From a virus: a stretch of 31,915 bases of DNA. The translations under genes were made by a program, and so were the position numbers. The DNA lies in the IMG/VR virus record IMGVR_UViG_3300034071_002103, positions 1 through 31,915 of that record, one strand, 5' to 3'. Of this stretch, positions 14,789-22,305 are shown one piece after another (the stretch's first letter is position 1; each line of letters begins with the position of its first letter). The notes under the pieces were generated by a model, which saw only the letters and a program-made list of their open reading frames with translations, searched no databases and was not told where the DNA came from.

Positions 14789-16631
14789 AGGTTTAAAACT
14801 ATTATCAGATATAACAATTTTTAGTAAATATGCTAAATATAACCCAAAAACAAAAAAAAGAGAAAGTTTTGATGAAATTGTAACTAGATACCAAAACATG
14901 ATGATTGATAAATTTCCTGATTTGGAATTTGAAATTATTAATAATTGTAAATATATTAGAGATTATAAAGTATTACCTTCTATGAGAATGATGCAATTTG
15001 CAGGTAAAGCTATAGAAGTTAATAACTCTAGAGGTTATAATTGTTCTTATTTATTAGTAGATAGTTATCATGCTTTTAGTGAGACAATGTTTTTACTTCT
15101 AGGAGGTAGTGGTGTAGGTTATTCTGTACAAAATAAACATATTGAAAAATTACCAGAAATTCATAAACCTACAAAAGAAAGAAAATTCTTAGTACAAGAT
15201 GATATTATGGGTTGGGCTGATGCAGTTAAAGTTCTTATAAAGTCTTATTTTGGTTTAGGAAGTAAACCTAGATTTGATTTTAGAGCTATTAGAGAAAAAG
15301 GAGCATTATTAATAACAGCAGGAGGAAAAGCTCCTGGTCCAGAACCTTTAAAATTATGTTTAGCTCATATAGAAGCTATTTTAGAAAGTAAACAAAATGG
15401 AGAAAAATTAACTTCTACAGAATGCCATGATATTATGTGTCATATTGCAGATTCTGTATTAAGTGGAGGAATTAGAAGAGCTGCTATGATTGCTTTATTT
15501 GATTTTGATGATGAAGATATGATTAGTTCTAAATATGGTACTTGGTGGGAGAAAAACCCTCAAAGGGGTAGAGCTAACAATAGTGCTGTAGCTTTTAGAC
15601 CAAAATTAGATAAAAAAGAATTCTTACAACTTTGGAAAAGAATTGAATTAAGTGGTAGTGGAGAACCTGGGATTTATCTAACTAATAATCCTGAATGGGG
15701 TACAAATCCCTGCGTGGAAATAGCATTAAGACCTTTTCAATTTTGTAATTTATGTGAATTAAATGTATCTTCTGTAGAAAATGATCAAGATTTTTATAAT
15801 AGAGTAAAAGTAGCTTCATTTTTTGGTACATTACAAGCATCATTTACAGATTTTCATTATCTTAGAGATATATGGAAAAGAACTACTGAAAAAGAAGCAT
15901 TGCTAGGTATAGGTATGACTGGAGTGGCTTCTAATAAAGTTGAAGATTATTTGAATGAAGGAGTTAAAGTAGCATTATTAGAAAATGAGAGAGTTGCTAG
16001 TATTATAGGAATAAATAAAGCTGCTAGAATCACTTGTATTAAACCTAGTGGTACTACTTCTTGTGTATTAGGAACTTCAAGTGGTATTCATACTTGGCAT
16101 TCTCCTTATTATATAAGAACTATGCGTTTTAATAAAACAGAAACTATAGCTAAGTATTTAATGGAAAATCATCCTGAAATATGTGAAGATGAATTTTATT
16201 CTCCTAAACATACATTGTGTGTAAGAATTCCTATAAAAGCTCCAAAAGATGCTTTAACTAGACAACAAGAAACCCCTATAGAGTTTTTAGAAAGAATTAA
16301 ATATTACTATAATAATTGGGTTAAACCTGGACATAGAAATGGAGTAAACACCCATAATATTTCTGCTACTATAAGTGTGAAACCCGAAGAATGGGAAGGA
16401 GTTGGTAATTGGATGTGGGAAAATAAAACTACATATAATGGACTTTCTGTATTACCTTATGATGGGGGATCTTATATTCAAGCTCCTTTTGAAGAAATAA
16501 CAGAAGAAAAATATGAAGAACTATATAGTACATTACAAGATATTGATTTTTCTCAAATTATTGAATTAGAAGATAATACTACTCAAGCTGATGAAATTGC
16601 TTGTGGAGCTGATGGTTGTGAAATTAAATAA
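14778..16631 (+). CDS. nrdJ: adenosylcobalamin-dependent (class II) ribonucleotide reductase
   Basis: A 617-aa enzyme making deoxynucleotides from ribonucleotides using coenzyme B12, closest in pattern to the monomeric ribonucleoside-triphosphate reductase (RTPR) of Lactobacillus. The active-site triad is N310-P-C312-V-E314 (thiyl radical Cys312; compare N406, C408, E410 in RTPR). The redox pair is Cys89 (YNCSYL) with Cys323, spaced 11 from Cys312 exactly as C419 is from C408. The C-terminal CX4C shuttle pair is Cys609/Cys614. GGSGVGYSVQ (109-118) and KPSGTTS (422-428) are further family segments. It is over 100 residues shorter than the 739-aa Lactobacillus enzyme. No class I beta subunit or class III activase is nearby, which supports class II. 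Confidence 0.88.
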   Translation: MVDKGLKLLSDITIFSKYAKYNPKTKKRESFDEIVTRYQNMMIDKFPDLEFEIINNCKYIRDYKVLPSMRMMQFAGKAIEVNNSRGYNCSYLLVDSYHAFSETMFLLLGGSGVGYSVQNKHIEKLPEIHKPTKERKFLVQDDIMGWADAVKVLIKSYFGLGSKPRFDFRAIREKGALLITAGGKAPGPEPLKLCLAHIEAILESKQNGEKLTSTECHDIMCHIADSVLSGGIRRAAMIALFDFDDEDMISSKYGTWWEKNPQRGRANNSAVAFRPKLDKKEFLQLWKRIELSGSGEPGIYLTNNPEWGTNPCVEIALRPFQFCNLCELNVSSVENDQDFYNRVKVASFFGTLQASFTDFHYLRDIWKRTTEKEALLGIGMTGVASNKVEDYLNEGVKVALLENERVASIIGINKAARITCIKPSGTTSCVLGTSSGIHTWHSPYYIRTMRFNKTETIAKYLMENHPEICEDEFYSPKHTLCVRIPIKAPKDALTRQQETPIEFLERIKYYYNNWVKPGHRNGVNTHNISATISVKPEEWEGVGNWMWENKTTYNGLSVLPYDGGSYIQAPFEEITEEKYEELYSTLQDIDFSQIIELEDNTTQADEIACGADGCEIK

Positions 16632-16644
16632 TTAAATAAATATA

Positions 16645-16950
16645 ATGATATTAACAGAAAAAGAAATAAGAGATCTTTTATCTAAAGATTTTAAACAAGT
16701 AAAGAAAACTTCTTCAGGAGAAATATTTAATCAATATACTTATGATGAAAAAGAATGTTTAAATCTTATAGAGAGTTATATTTATGAAAGAAAAGGTCAG
16801 AAGATAGGGGATATTCAATCCCCTTCTTTTGCTCTTAAACAACATGGACAATTAGGAGGATTAGTTGCTCAACAAAGATATAACAAAATGGAAATAGCTT
16901 TTGATAAAGCTTTACAATTTTATAATGAAAAATATAATAAATATGGCTAA
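16645..16950 (+). CDS. small hypothetical protein
   Basis: A 101-aa protein with a charged helical N-terminus (ILTEKEIRDLLSKDFKQVK) and a middle segment QKIGDIQSPSFALKQHGQLGG. No family recognised. It begins 13 nt after the reductase and its last codons overlap the following 65-aa gene. A GGGG/CCCC mini-hairpin (16806-16824) lies inside the coding region. Confidence 0.6.
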   Translation: MILTEKEIRDLLSKDFKQVKKTSSGEIFNQYTYDEKECLNLIESYIYERKGQKIGDIQSPSFALKQHGQLGGLVAQQRYNKMEIAFDKALQFYNEKYNKYG

Positions 16951-17140
16951 AAAAAATCAATTAGAAGTAAAAGTATATACTATTTTAGAGGAATGTGTAG
17001 AAAGTGGTATTAATTGGGGTTTCTTGAAAGCTTTTAAACATGATGATGATCCTTCTGAAGATAAAATAAAAGAAGAAATATTAAGGGCTATTATGTTATC
17101 TATTAGTGAAAAGTTTAATTTTCCTGAATTTAATGATTAG
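16943..17140 (+). CDS. small acidic hypothetical protein
   Basis: A 65-aa protein. I choose the ATG at 16943 (MAKKNQLEVKVY), which overlaps the previous stop by 8 nt, over the upstream in-frame ATG at 16901, because that one would overlap 50 nt and add a low-complexity leader. The rest is helical and acidic (LEECVESGINWGFLKAF, DDDPSEDKIKEEIL). Function unknown. Confidence 0.55.
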   Translation: MAKKNQLEVKVYTILEECVESGINWGFLKAFKHDDDPSEDKIKEEILRAIMLSISEKFNFPEFND

Positions 17141-17591
17141 GAAAAAAAAGACCTGTTTATCTTGTAATACTGAACAATTTATTTTTTCTAAAAATAGGTG
17201 CAAATCATGTGCTTCTAAAGAAGATAGTAAACCTATTAAAAAAGTATCTACTAAACAAACAGAAAAGAATAAAGATAAAGCTTTAAAAACTAAAGAGTTA
17301 CATTCTTGGTTTTTAACTTTATTTGATAAACATAAAGAAAAAGATGCTAAAGGTTATTTTGTAAGATGTTTTGAAACAGGTTTTAAAATGTATGAAGATA
17401 ATTATAAATATAACAGTTGTATATATTCTCATTATTTTCCTAAAAGTACATATCCCCAATATGCTTTTGAAGAGTGGAATATGGAATTAGTAACTCCAGA
17501 TACACATAGTACCTGGGAACAAGATCATACAAAGTGTAGTAAAATGTATAAGAAATACTTGGAATTAAAGGAAAAAGTATTATATTTGTAA
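17133..17591 (+). CDS. NinG/HNH-like recombination nuclease candidate
   Basis: A 152-aa protein starting at the ATG overlapping the previous stop (MIRKKKTCLSC); the in-frame ATG at 17106 would add nine hydrophobic residues and a longer overlap. An N-terminal zinc ribbon is formed by CLSC and CKSC. A Lys-rich linker leads to a C-terminal segment (CIYSHYFPKSTYP, AFEEWNMELVTPDTHSTWEQD) that resembles the His-rich core of lambda NinG (Rap) proteins and HNH nucleases. NinG acts on Holliday and D-loop structures, and the nearby recA agrees with a recombination role. No classical H-N-H triad is certain. Confidence 0.6.
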   Translation: MIRKKKTCLSCNTEQFIFSKNRCKSCASKEDSKPIKKVSTKQTEKNKDKALKTKELHSWFLTLFDKHKEKDAKGYFVRCFETGFKMYEDNYKYNSCIYSHYFPKSTYPQYAFEEWNMELVTPDTHSTWEQDHTKCSKMYKKYLELKEKVLYL

Positions 17592-17602
17592 ATAAATAAT
17601 AT

Positions 17603-17809
17603 ATGGTAACAAGTCAAATTAAATATAAAAACTTTGTAAAAGGTAGTAAAAATACTTTAGCAGGTAAAGAAATGGAAGCTAAAATAGTAGATAAAATAGA
17701 AATAGAAGGTACTACTCATTATTTAGTACAAAATAATAAAGGAGAATTAATTATTATTCTACCTAATCAATTAACTAAAATAGTAAATACAAAAAATGTT
17801 AACACCTAA
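17603..17809 (+). CDS. small beta-rich hypothetical protein
   Basis: A 68-aa basic protein of alternating strands (MEAKIVDKIEIEGTTHYLVQ, GELIIILPNQL), reminiscent of a small SH3-like or KOW-type barrel but without a diagnostic motif. It starts 11 nt after the NinG-like gene and overlaps the next short gene by 14 nt. Confidence 0.5.
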   Translation: MVTSQIKYKNFVKGSKNTLAGKEMEAKIVDKIEIEGTTHYLVQNNKGELIIILPNQLTKIVNTKNVNT

Positions 17810-17966
17810 GAAACAAGCAGAAGAATTAGTAAGAGATTTTGGTAATATAGGTTTAGCTTTATTGTGTGTTAGATATATATTAAGATCTACTGGAATAACT
17901 CATGTTTATGATTATTGGATAGAAATAAGAGAAGAATTATTAAAATTAAAAAAAGATAATGAATAA
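17796..17966 (+). CDS. 56-aa helical protein
   Basis: A short frame from the ATG at 17796 (overlapping the previous gene by 14 nt) to the TAA at 17964-17966, which overlaps the glycosyltransferase start by 8 nt. The product is helical (KKQAEELVRDFGNIGLALLC, then IEIREELLKLKKD). Its fit between two overlapping neighbours and its codon use argue that it is real. It looks like the small, single-helix phage proteins of unknown function. Confidence 0.55.
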   Translation: MLTPKKQAEELVRDFGNIGLALLCVRYILRSTGITHVYDYWIEIREELLKLKKDNE

Positions 17967-19671
17967 AATAAAAATATTAGCTATAATGGGAGATAATAAT
18001 CTAAGTGCTTCTAAGTATCATAGATTATATCTTCCTTTAACAGCCTTAGAAGGTAAAGTAATTAAAGTAGGAGAAGAAGATAAAGAGATAAATGTAGATT
18101 TTATAGATACTTTTAATCCTCCTTTAGAAATATTAGAAAAGTATAATATTATTTGGAATAATTTTTCTTGTAATATTCCTAATACTATTATAGGACTTTT
18201 ACAAAGTAAAGGTATTATCTTTATAGAAGATGTAGATGATTATTGGGAATTACCTAAAAAGAGCATAATGGTTCCTATAGTAGGTAGAAGTTATGATAAT
18301 GTACCTATTCTTTCTAGTTTAAGTGATGTTACTATTTGTGCTACTGGTACTTTAGGAGTTAGTGTTATTCCTTATAGTAACAATATTTCTATATCCAACA
18401 ATGATTTACCTATAGGAGAAGGACAATTTACTGTTAGAGATAATATTAAAGAAGGAGAAAAGATAGTCATAGGAGTAATAGGTTCTGTATCACATCTTCC
18501 TGATTATCAAAGTATTGCTAATGTTATTAAAAGGATTACTTTAAATAAAGAGATAAAAGAAAAATGTAAATTTGTTATAGCTGGATATGTAGAAAAAGAT
18601 AAAAATTGGGATAAAATTGTAGCTATCTTTAGTCAAAATGGATTTGAAGTAGAATTAAGAAATTCTTTACCTTTAGAGAATTATATGGAAGCTTATAAAG
18701 GAATTAATATTGTGTTAGCTCCTTTAAGTGATGTAGAATTTAATAGGAAAAAATCGGCTTTAAAGGCTCTTGAGTGCTCTTTATGGAACATTCCTATGAT
18801 AAGTAACCTAATGTATGCTGATAAAGAATTTAATGGTGTTATAGTAGCTAAAACTGATAAATCTTGGATAGAAACTATTAGATACCTAATACAAGATGAT
18901 AACTATGTAGAAATAGGTAAAAGATTAGGAGAAGTTAACAGAAACTTATCTAATTTTGAAGGTAGAATAGAAAACTTAAGATTATTGGTAGAAGCTAGTA
19001 TGAATAAAAAACTAGTATCTGATTTAGAAACTTTAGATATGTATTCTATTAAATATAGGGAAGATCAAAATACTGAATATCAAAGTTATTTAAATCAAAA
19101 TAAAGAGACTTCTTGGAGGTTTGAGTATAATCCCTTGATGAATATAGTACCTAAAGTAGAAAAAGAATATGTAGGAGTATTAAGTTGGAGATTTCTTCAG
19201 AAAACAGGTTTAGCTAAGAATTTACTTTATAATATGATTAAACCTACTTTAAAAGAAGGCAATGTAGATATGATTAATTTATCTCCTAGAAAATGGTTAA
19301 GTGGTAAAGAATATATGGAGTTTAGTGAAAAACAACATCCTGGACTTGAAAACTTATTAAAATTAATATGTTTAAAATTAGGAGTTATTTATAACCCTAA
19401 TCCTAAAAATATAGTTTACTCTAATTTTTTCATTCTAAAAACTTCTATTTACAAAGAATATGTAGAAGAATGGATTAAACCTGCTTTAGCTTGTTTAGAA
19501 GGGGAATATTGGACTTTAGCTAACAAAGATGCTAATTATATAGGAGGATTATCTAAAGAAGATTTAAAACTACATACAGGCTTAGATTATTACAATATGA
19601 TTACTTTTGTATTAGAAAGATTAATTCTTCAATTTATTGAATGTAAAAAATTAAAAGTAAAAAATGTCTAA
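17959..19671 (+). CDS. two-domain glycosyltransferase-like protein
   Basis: A 570-aa protein. Residues 1-340 look like a GT-B (GT4-type) glycosyltransferase: a Rossmann-like start (KILAIMGDNN...SKYHRLYLP), a D-D-rich segment (IEDVDDYWE), a second Rossmann domain beginning IVIGVIGSVSHLPDY, and a nucleotide-sugar-binding stretch (INIVLAPLSD...KSALKALECSLWNIPMI). Residues 380-570 form a second unit ending LDYYNMITFVLERLILQF, which resembles the C-terminal part of sugar-transferring enzymes that modify surface polysaccharide. Sugar and acceptor cannot be read from the sequence. It opens an accessory cluster with another glycosyltransferase and two methyltransferases. Confidence 0.7.
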   Translation: MNKIKILAIMGDNNLSASKYHRLYLPLTALEGKVIKVGEEDKEINVDFIDTFNPPLEILEKYNIIWNNFSCNIPNTIIGLLQSKGIIFIEDVDDYWELPKKSIMVPIVGRSYDNVPILSSLSDVTICATGTLGVSVIPYSNNISISNNDLPIGEGQFTVRDNIKEGEKIVIGVIGSVSHLPDYQSIANVIKRITLNKEIKEKCKFVIAGYVEKDKNWDKIVAIFSQNGFEVELRNSLPLENYMEAYKGINIVLAPLSDVEFNRKKSALKALECSLWNIPMISNLMYADKEFNGVIVAKTDKSWIETIRYLIQDDNYVEIGKRLGEVNRNLSNFEGRIENLRLLVEASMNKKLVSDLETLDMYSIKYREDQNTEYQSYLNQNKETSWRFEYNPLMNIVPKVEKEYVGVLSWRFLQKTGLAKNLLYNMIKPTLKEGNVDMINLSPRKWLSGKEYMEFSEKQHPGLENLLKLICLKLGVIYNPNPKNIVYSNFFILKTSIYKEYVEEWIKPALACLEGEYWTLANKDANYIGGLSKEDLKLHTGLDYYNMITFVLERLILQFIECKKLKVKNV

Positions 19672-20104
19672 ACCATTAAGTAGGGAATTTTTGTTGAAAA
19701 GAGGTAAATGTTGCAAAAATTCTTGTAAAAATTGCCCCTGGGGTTTTGGTAAAAGATTAATAGATCAAATAACAAATTTACAATTAGAGCAAAATTTACT
19801 TATGTCAAAAGTAGATGATTTAATAAATAAAACTAAAAATATGAATAAAAAAAAATATAATTACTCTAGTTATTGTTTAGGGAGTTCAATATCAATAAAC
19901 AATAAGAAGTTAAATCATTTAGATTCTTCTCAAGATAACTCATTATTACTACAAGAAACTGAAAAATTATTTAATAAATTACTATTAAAACATGGTTCAT
20001 TTGAACTTTATAAAACATTATTACAAGCATATGGAGAATATGAATCTACAGAAGTCTGTGAACAATGTGGTAATTATGATGAAATTATTAATTTAGAAAT
20101 ATAA
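19664..20104 (+). CDS. Cys-rich protein with N-terminal DUF5522-like motif
   Basis: A 146-aa protein overlapping the end of the glycosyltransferase by 8 nt. The N-terminus (REFLLKRGKCCKNSCKNCPWGF) matches the short DUF5522-like signature L-x-RG-x-CC-x2-x-C-x-x-CP(Y/W)G, a conserved metal- or cluster-binding cysteine set of unknown role. A helical middle follows, and a second CXXC (CEQCG) is near the C-terminus. An in-frame ATG at about 19842 after KTKN, preceded by an AT-rich stretch, raises the possibility that two small genes were fused. Function unknown. Confidence 0.6.
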   Translation: MSKPLSREFLLKRGKCCKNSCKNCPWGFGKRLIDQITNLQLEQNLLMSKVDDLINKTKNMNKKKYNYSSYCLGSSISINNKKLNHLDSSQDNSLLLQETEKLFNKLLLKHGSFELYKTLLQAYGEYESTEVCEQCGNYDEIINLEI

Positions 20105-20110
20105 TAAAAT

Positions 20111-20566
20111 ATGAATACAGAAGAAAAATACTATGTACCTGATAGAGAAGATTTTAAAGAAGGTTTTGAATATGAAAAACTTTATAATACATATAGTCCT
20201 CCAGATTTTAAATTAACAGATAGTAAATGGGTTAAACAGATATTTGATGATTTTACTTCAGAAGAAAATTATCTTTTCAATAGACAACTTATGGATAATA
20301 ATATAAGAGTACCTTTTCTAACAAAAGAAGATATTGAAAAAGAAGGTTGGGTATATAATGGTAAATCTATAGATTTATGGTTTTATAAAGAAGGAGAATT
20401 TGAAAGAACTTCTTATACTGTTTATAAAGTGACATTACATTATAATTTAGAAGATAAATGGTTACTTATTTATTTAAAAGATAATGGAGAAGATGTATTA
20501 ATATTTCAAGGTAAGTGTAGATGTATAAATGATTTTAAAACTGTTTGTAAACTATTAAATATATAA
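20111..20566 (+). CDS. hypothetical protein of a recurring phage type
   Basis: A 151-aa protein beginning YYVPDREDFKEGFEYEKL and containing RVPFLTKEDIEKEGW. These two segments recur in hypothetical proteins of Bacteroidetes phages as I recall them, but no function is known. The second half is beta-rich (VTLHYNLEDKWLLIYLKD, VLIFQGKCRCIND). It lies inside the glycosyl/methyltransferase cluster and is separated from the next gene by three bases. Confidence 0.6.
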   Translation: MNTEEKYYVPDREDFKEGFEYEKLYNTYSPPDFKLTDSKWVKQIFDDFTSEENYLFNRQLMDNNIRVPFLTKEDIEKEGWVYNGKSIDLWFYKEGEFERTSYTVYKVTLHYNLEDKWLLIYLKDNGEDVLIFQGKCRCINDFKTVCKLLNI

Positions 20567-20569
20567 AAT

Positions 20570-21262
20570 ATGAATAATATACAAATTTTTGTTATCACAT
20601 ATAACGAGGAATATATGTTACCTTTCTTTATAAAATGGTATAGAGATAGATTTCCTGATTGTAAAATAGTTGTCTATGATAATATGTCAACAGATAACAC
20701 AGTACAAATAGCTAAAGATAATAATTGTGAAGTGATACTTTATGATACTAATAATCAACTTTCAGACAGTAAATACTTAGAAATAAAGAATAATTGTTGG
20801 AAACATGCTACTACAGATTGGGTTCTTATAGCTGACTCTGATGAATTATTAGACATCAAACCAGAAGATCTAAATACAGATCAAACATTATTTAAATCTA
20901 AAGGTTATAATATGTGTAATGTAGGTAATGTTGAAGATATATTAACTATTAGACATGGTATAGAAGCTGTACAATATGATAAAGTGTTATGTTTTAATAA
21001 GTTATACATAAAAGAAATAAATTATACTCCAGGTTGTCATTCTTGTAATCCTATAGGAGATGTTATATATACTTCTAAGAGACCTAAATTATTACATATG
21101 AAGTTTATTAATGAAGATTTGTTAGTAGAAAAATATAAATCTTATGCTAGTAGACTTTCAGAGGAAAATAAGGCTAAACAATGGGGTTATCATTACTCTG
21201 AACAAGAACAATCATTAAGAGAATCATTTAAAAACCATTTAAAATTAGCAAAAGAATTATGA
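20570..21262 (+). CDS. glycosyltransferase family 2
   Basis: A 230-aa GT-A fold glycosyltransferase. N-terminal IFVITYNEEYMLPFFIKWY and VVYDNMSTDNTVQIAK form the nucleotide-binding part, and WVLIADSDELL contains the metal-binding D-x-D. The downstream half (KRPKLLHMKFINED...YKSYASRLSEENKAKQWGYHY) is typical of the short GT2 enzymes (Glyco_tranf_2_4 type) found in bacterial polysaccharide loci and phage genomes. Catalytic elements look intact. The target may be host surface glycan, phage structural protein or modified DNA base; the context does not decide. Its stop overlaps the next start by four bases (ATGA). Confidence 0.82.
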   Translation: MNNIQIFVITYNEEYMLPFFIKWYRDRFPDCKIVVYDNMSTDNTVQIAKDNNCEVILYDTNNQLSDSKYLEIKNNCWKHATTDWVLIADSDELLDIKPEDLNTDQTLFKSKGYNMCNVGNVEDILTIRHGIEAVQYDKVLCFNKLYIKEINYTPGCHSCNPIGDVIYTSKRPKLLHMKFINEDLLVEKYKSYASRLSEENKAKQWGYHYSEQEQSLRESFKNHLKLAKEL

Positions 21263-21717
21263 TAAAACAAGAATTAAAAATTGGAAATACTTATAGAGTA
21301 AAAAGAAATAAAGAAAAGGGTGATTTTCCTCAAATGAGGTATCAAATAAAAGTATTAGAAATTATTGATATTGATATAGTGTATAAATATGAGTTTGAGA
21401 AGGATGTAGTAAAATGTCCTATATTAGAATTTGAAACTAATTTTACTATTGAAAAAGATTTAGGTTGTCTAATTGAACAACCATTAAAAGAAAAACATAC
21501 TTATATAATTCATCATAAAAATTATCCAACTTCTTATAAAATTAACGTATTAGAATTGACAGAAACTACTATATACATATTATATGAAGATAAATTAGTG
21601 AAAAGTAGATTAACAAGAGAAGAATTTAATCTTTTTTATAATGTTATTGAAGATTTAGGAATAGTTCTTTCAGAAAATAAAATAACTGAATTATTAAATA
21701 ATAGTAAATATAATTAA
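21259..21717 (+). CDS. protein built from two tandem beta-rich repeats
   Basis: A 152-aa protein of unknown function. Residues 10-72 and 80-138 are two copies of one unit. Each has T-Y followed by basic residues, then Y-x-I-x-VLE, a strand with Ile/Tyr and Glu, a VK, a Glu/Phe-rich stretch and I-E-(K)DLG near its end (TYRVKR...YQIKVLEI...IEKDLG versus TYIIHH...YKINVLEL...IEDLG). The pattern suggests a duplicated small barrel such as an SH3-like domain. It is coupled to the upstream glycosyltransferase by an ATGA overlap. Confidence 0.6.
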   Translation: MIKQELKIGNTYRVKRNKEKGDFPQMRYQIKVLEIIDIDIVYKYEFEKDVVKCPILEFETNFTIEKDLGCLIEQPLKEKHTYIIHHKNYPTSYKINVLELTETTIYILYEDKLVKSRLTREEFNLFYNVIEDLGIVLSENKITELLNNSKYN

Positions 21718-21721
21718 ACTT

Positions 21722-22294
21722 ATGATAAAACATAACTATAAAGAAATAGAAGGTTGGTTTAATATGGAAGACCAATACTTAGAATTATTAGAAAATACTC
21801 CAGAAGGAGGAATATTTGTAGAATTAGGAGCATATAAAGGAAAGAGTACTTCTTTTATAGTTACAGAAATGATTAATAGAAACAGAGATATTCAATTTTA
21901 TACAGTAGATACATTTCAAGGAGATAGTGGTTCAAATGATTTAAAAGAAGTAGAAGCATATAAACAAGTAAACATTTCTAAAATGTATGAAGAATTTAAA
22001 GAAAATACTGAACATTTAGAAGATAAATTTACAGTAATTAAAGACTATTCTTGGGAAGCTGCTAGATTATTTGAAGATAATAGTATAGATGTTTGTTTTT
22101 TAGATGCCAGTCATGCAGAAAATTCAGTTTTTTTAGATCTTCAAGTATGGTATCCAAAAATTAAAAATAATGGTATTTTAGCTGGACATGATTATTATGC
22201 TTGGACAGGCGTTCAAAATGCTTTTAAAAAATATTTTAAAAAAAATCCAGACAAAATTGAAAACGATTGCTGGTTTATTAAAATAATTAAATAA
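21722..22294 (+). CDS. class I SAM-dependent methyltransferase
   Basis: A 190-aa Rossmann-fold methyltransferase. Motif I is FVELGAYKGKSTSF (SAM-binding Gly-rich loop after an acidic residue), followed by FYTVDTFQGD (acidic end of strand 2), DVCFLDASHAENSV (motif IV region) and ILAGHDYYAWTGVQNAF. This arrangement resembles the Methyltransf_24/TylF-like sugar or antibiotic O-methyltransferases. The neighbouring glycosyltransferases make a sugar substrate plausible. The C-terminus (CWFIKIIK) is complete. Confidence 0.78.
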   Translation: MIKHNYKEIEGWFNMEDQYLELLENTPEGGIFVELGAYKGKSTSFIVTEMINRNRDIQFYTVDTFQGDSGSNDLKEVEAYKQVNISKMYEEFKENTEHLEDKFTVIKDYSWEAARLFEDNSIDVCFLDASHAENSVFLDLQVWYPKIKNNGILAGHDYYAWTGVQNAFKKYFKKNPDKIENDCWFIKIIK

Positions 22295-22305
22295 TAAGTT
22301 AATTC

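Noticed and set aside
16806-16824. GGGG...CCCC hairpin as a terminator
   Set aside because: It lies in the middle of a coding region, the stem is only five base pairs, and the following sequence is not a clean T-run.
19735-19743. CCCCTGGGG palindrome as a regulatory site
   Set aside because: It encodes the conserved CPWG part of the Cys-rich motif, so codon content explains it.
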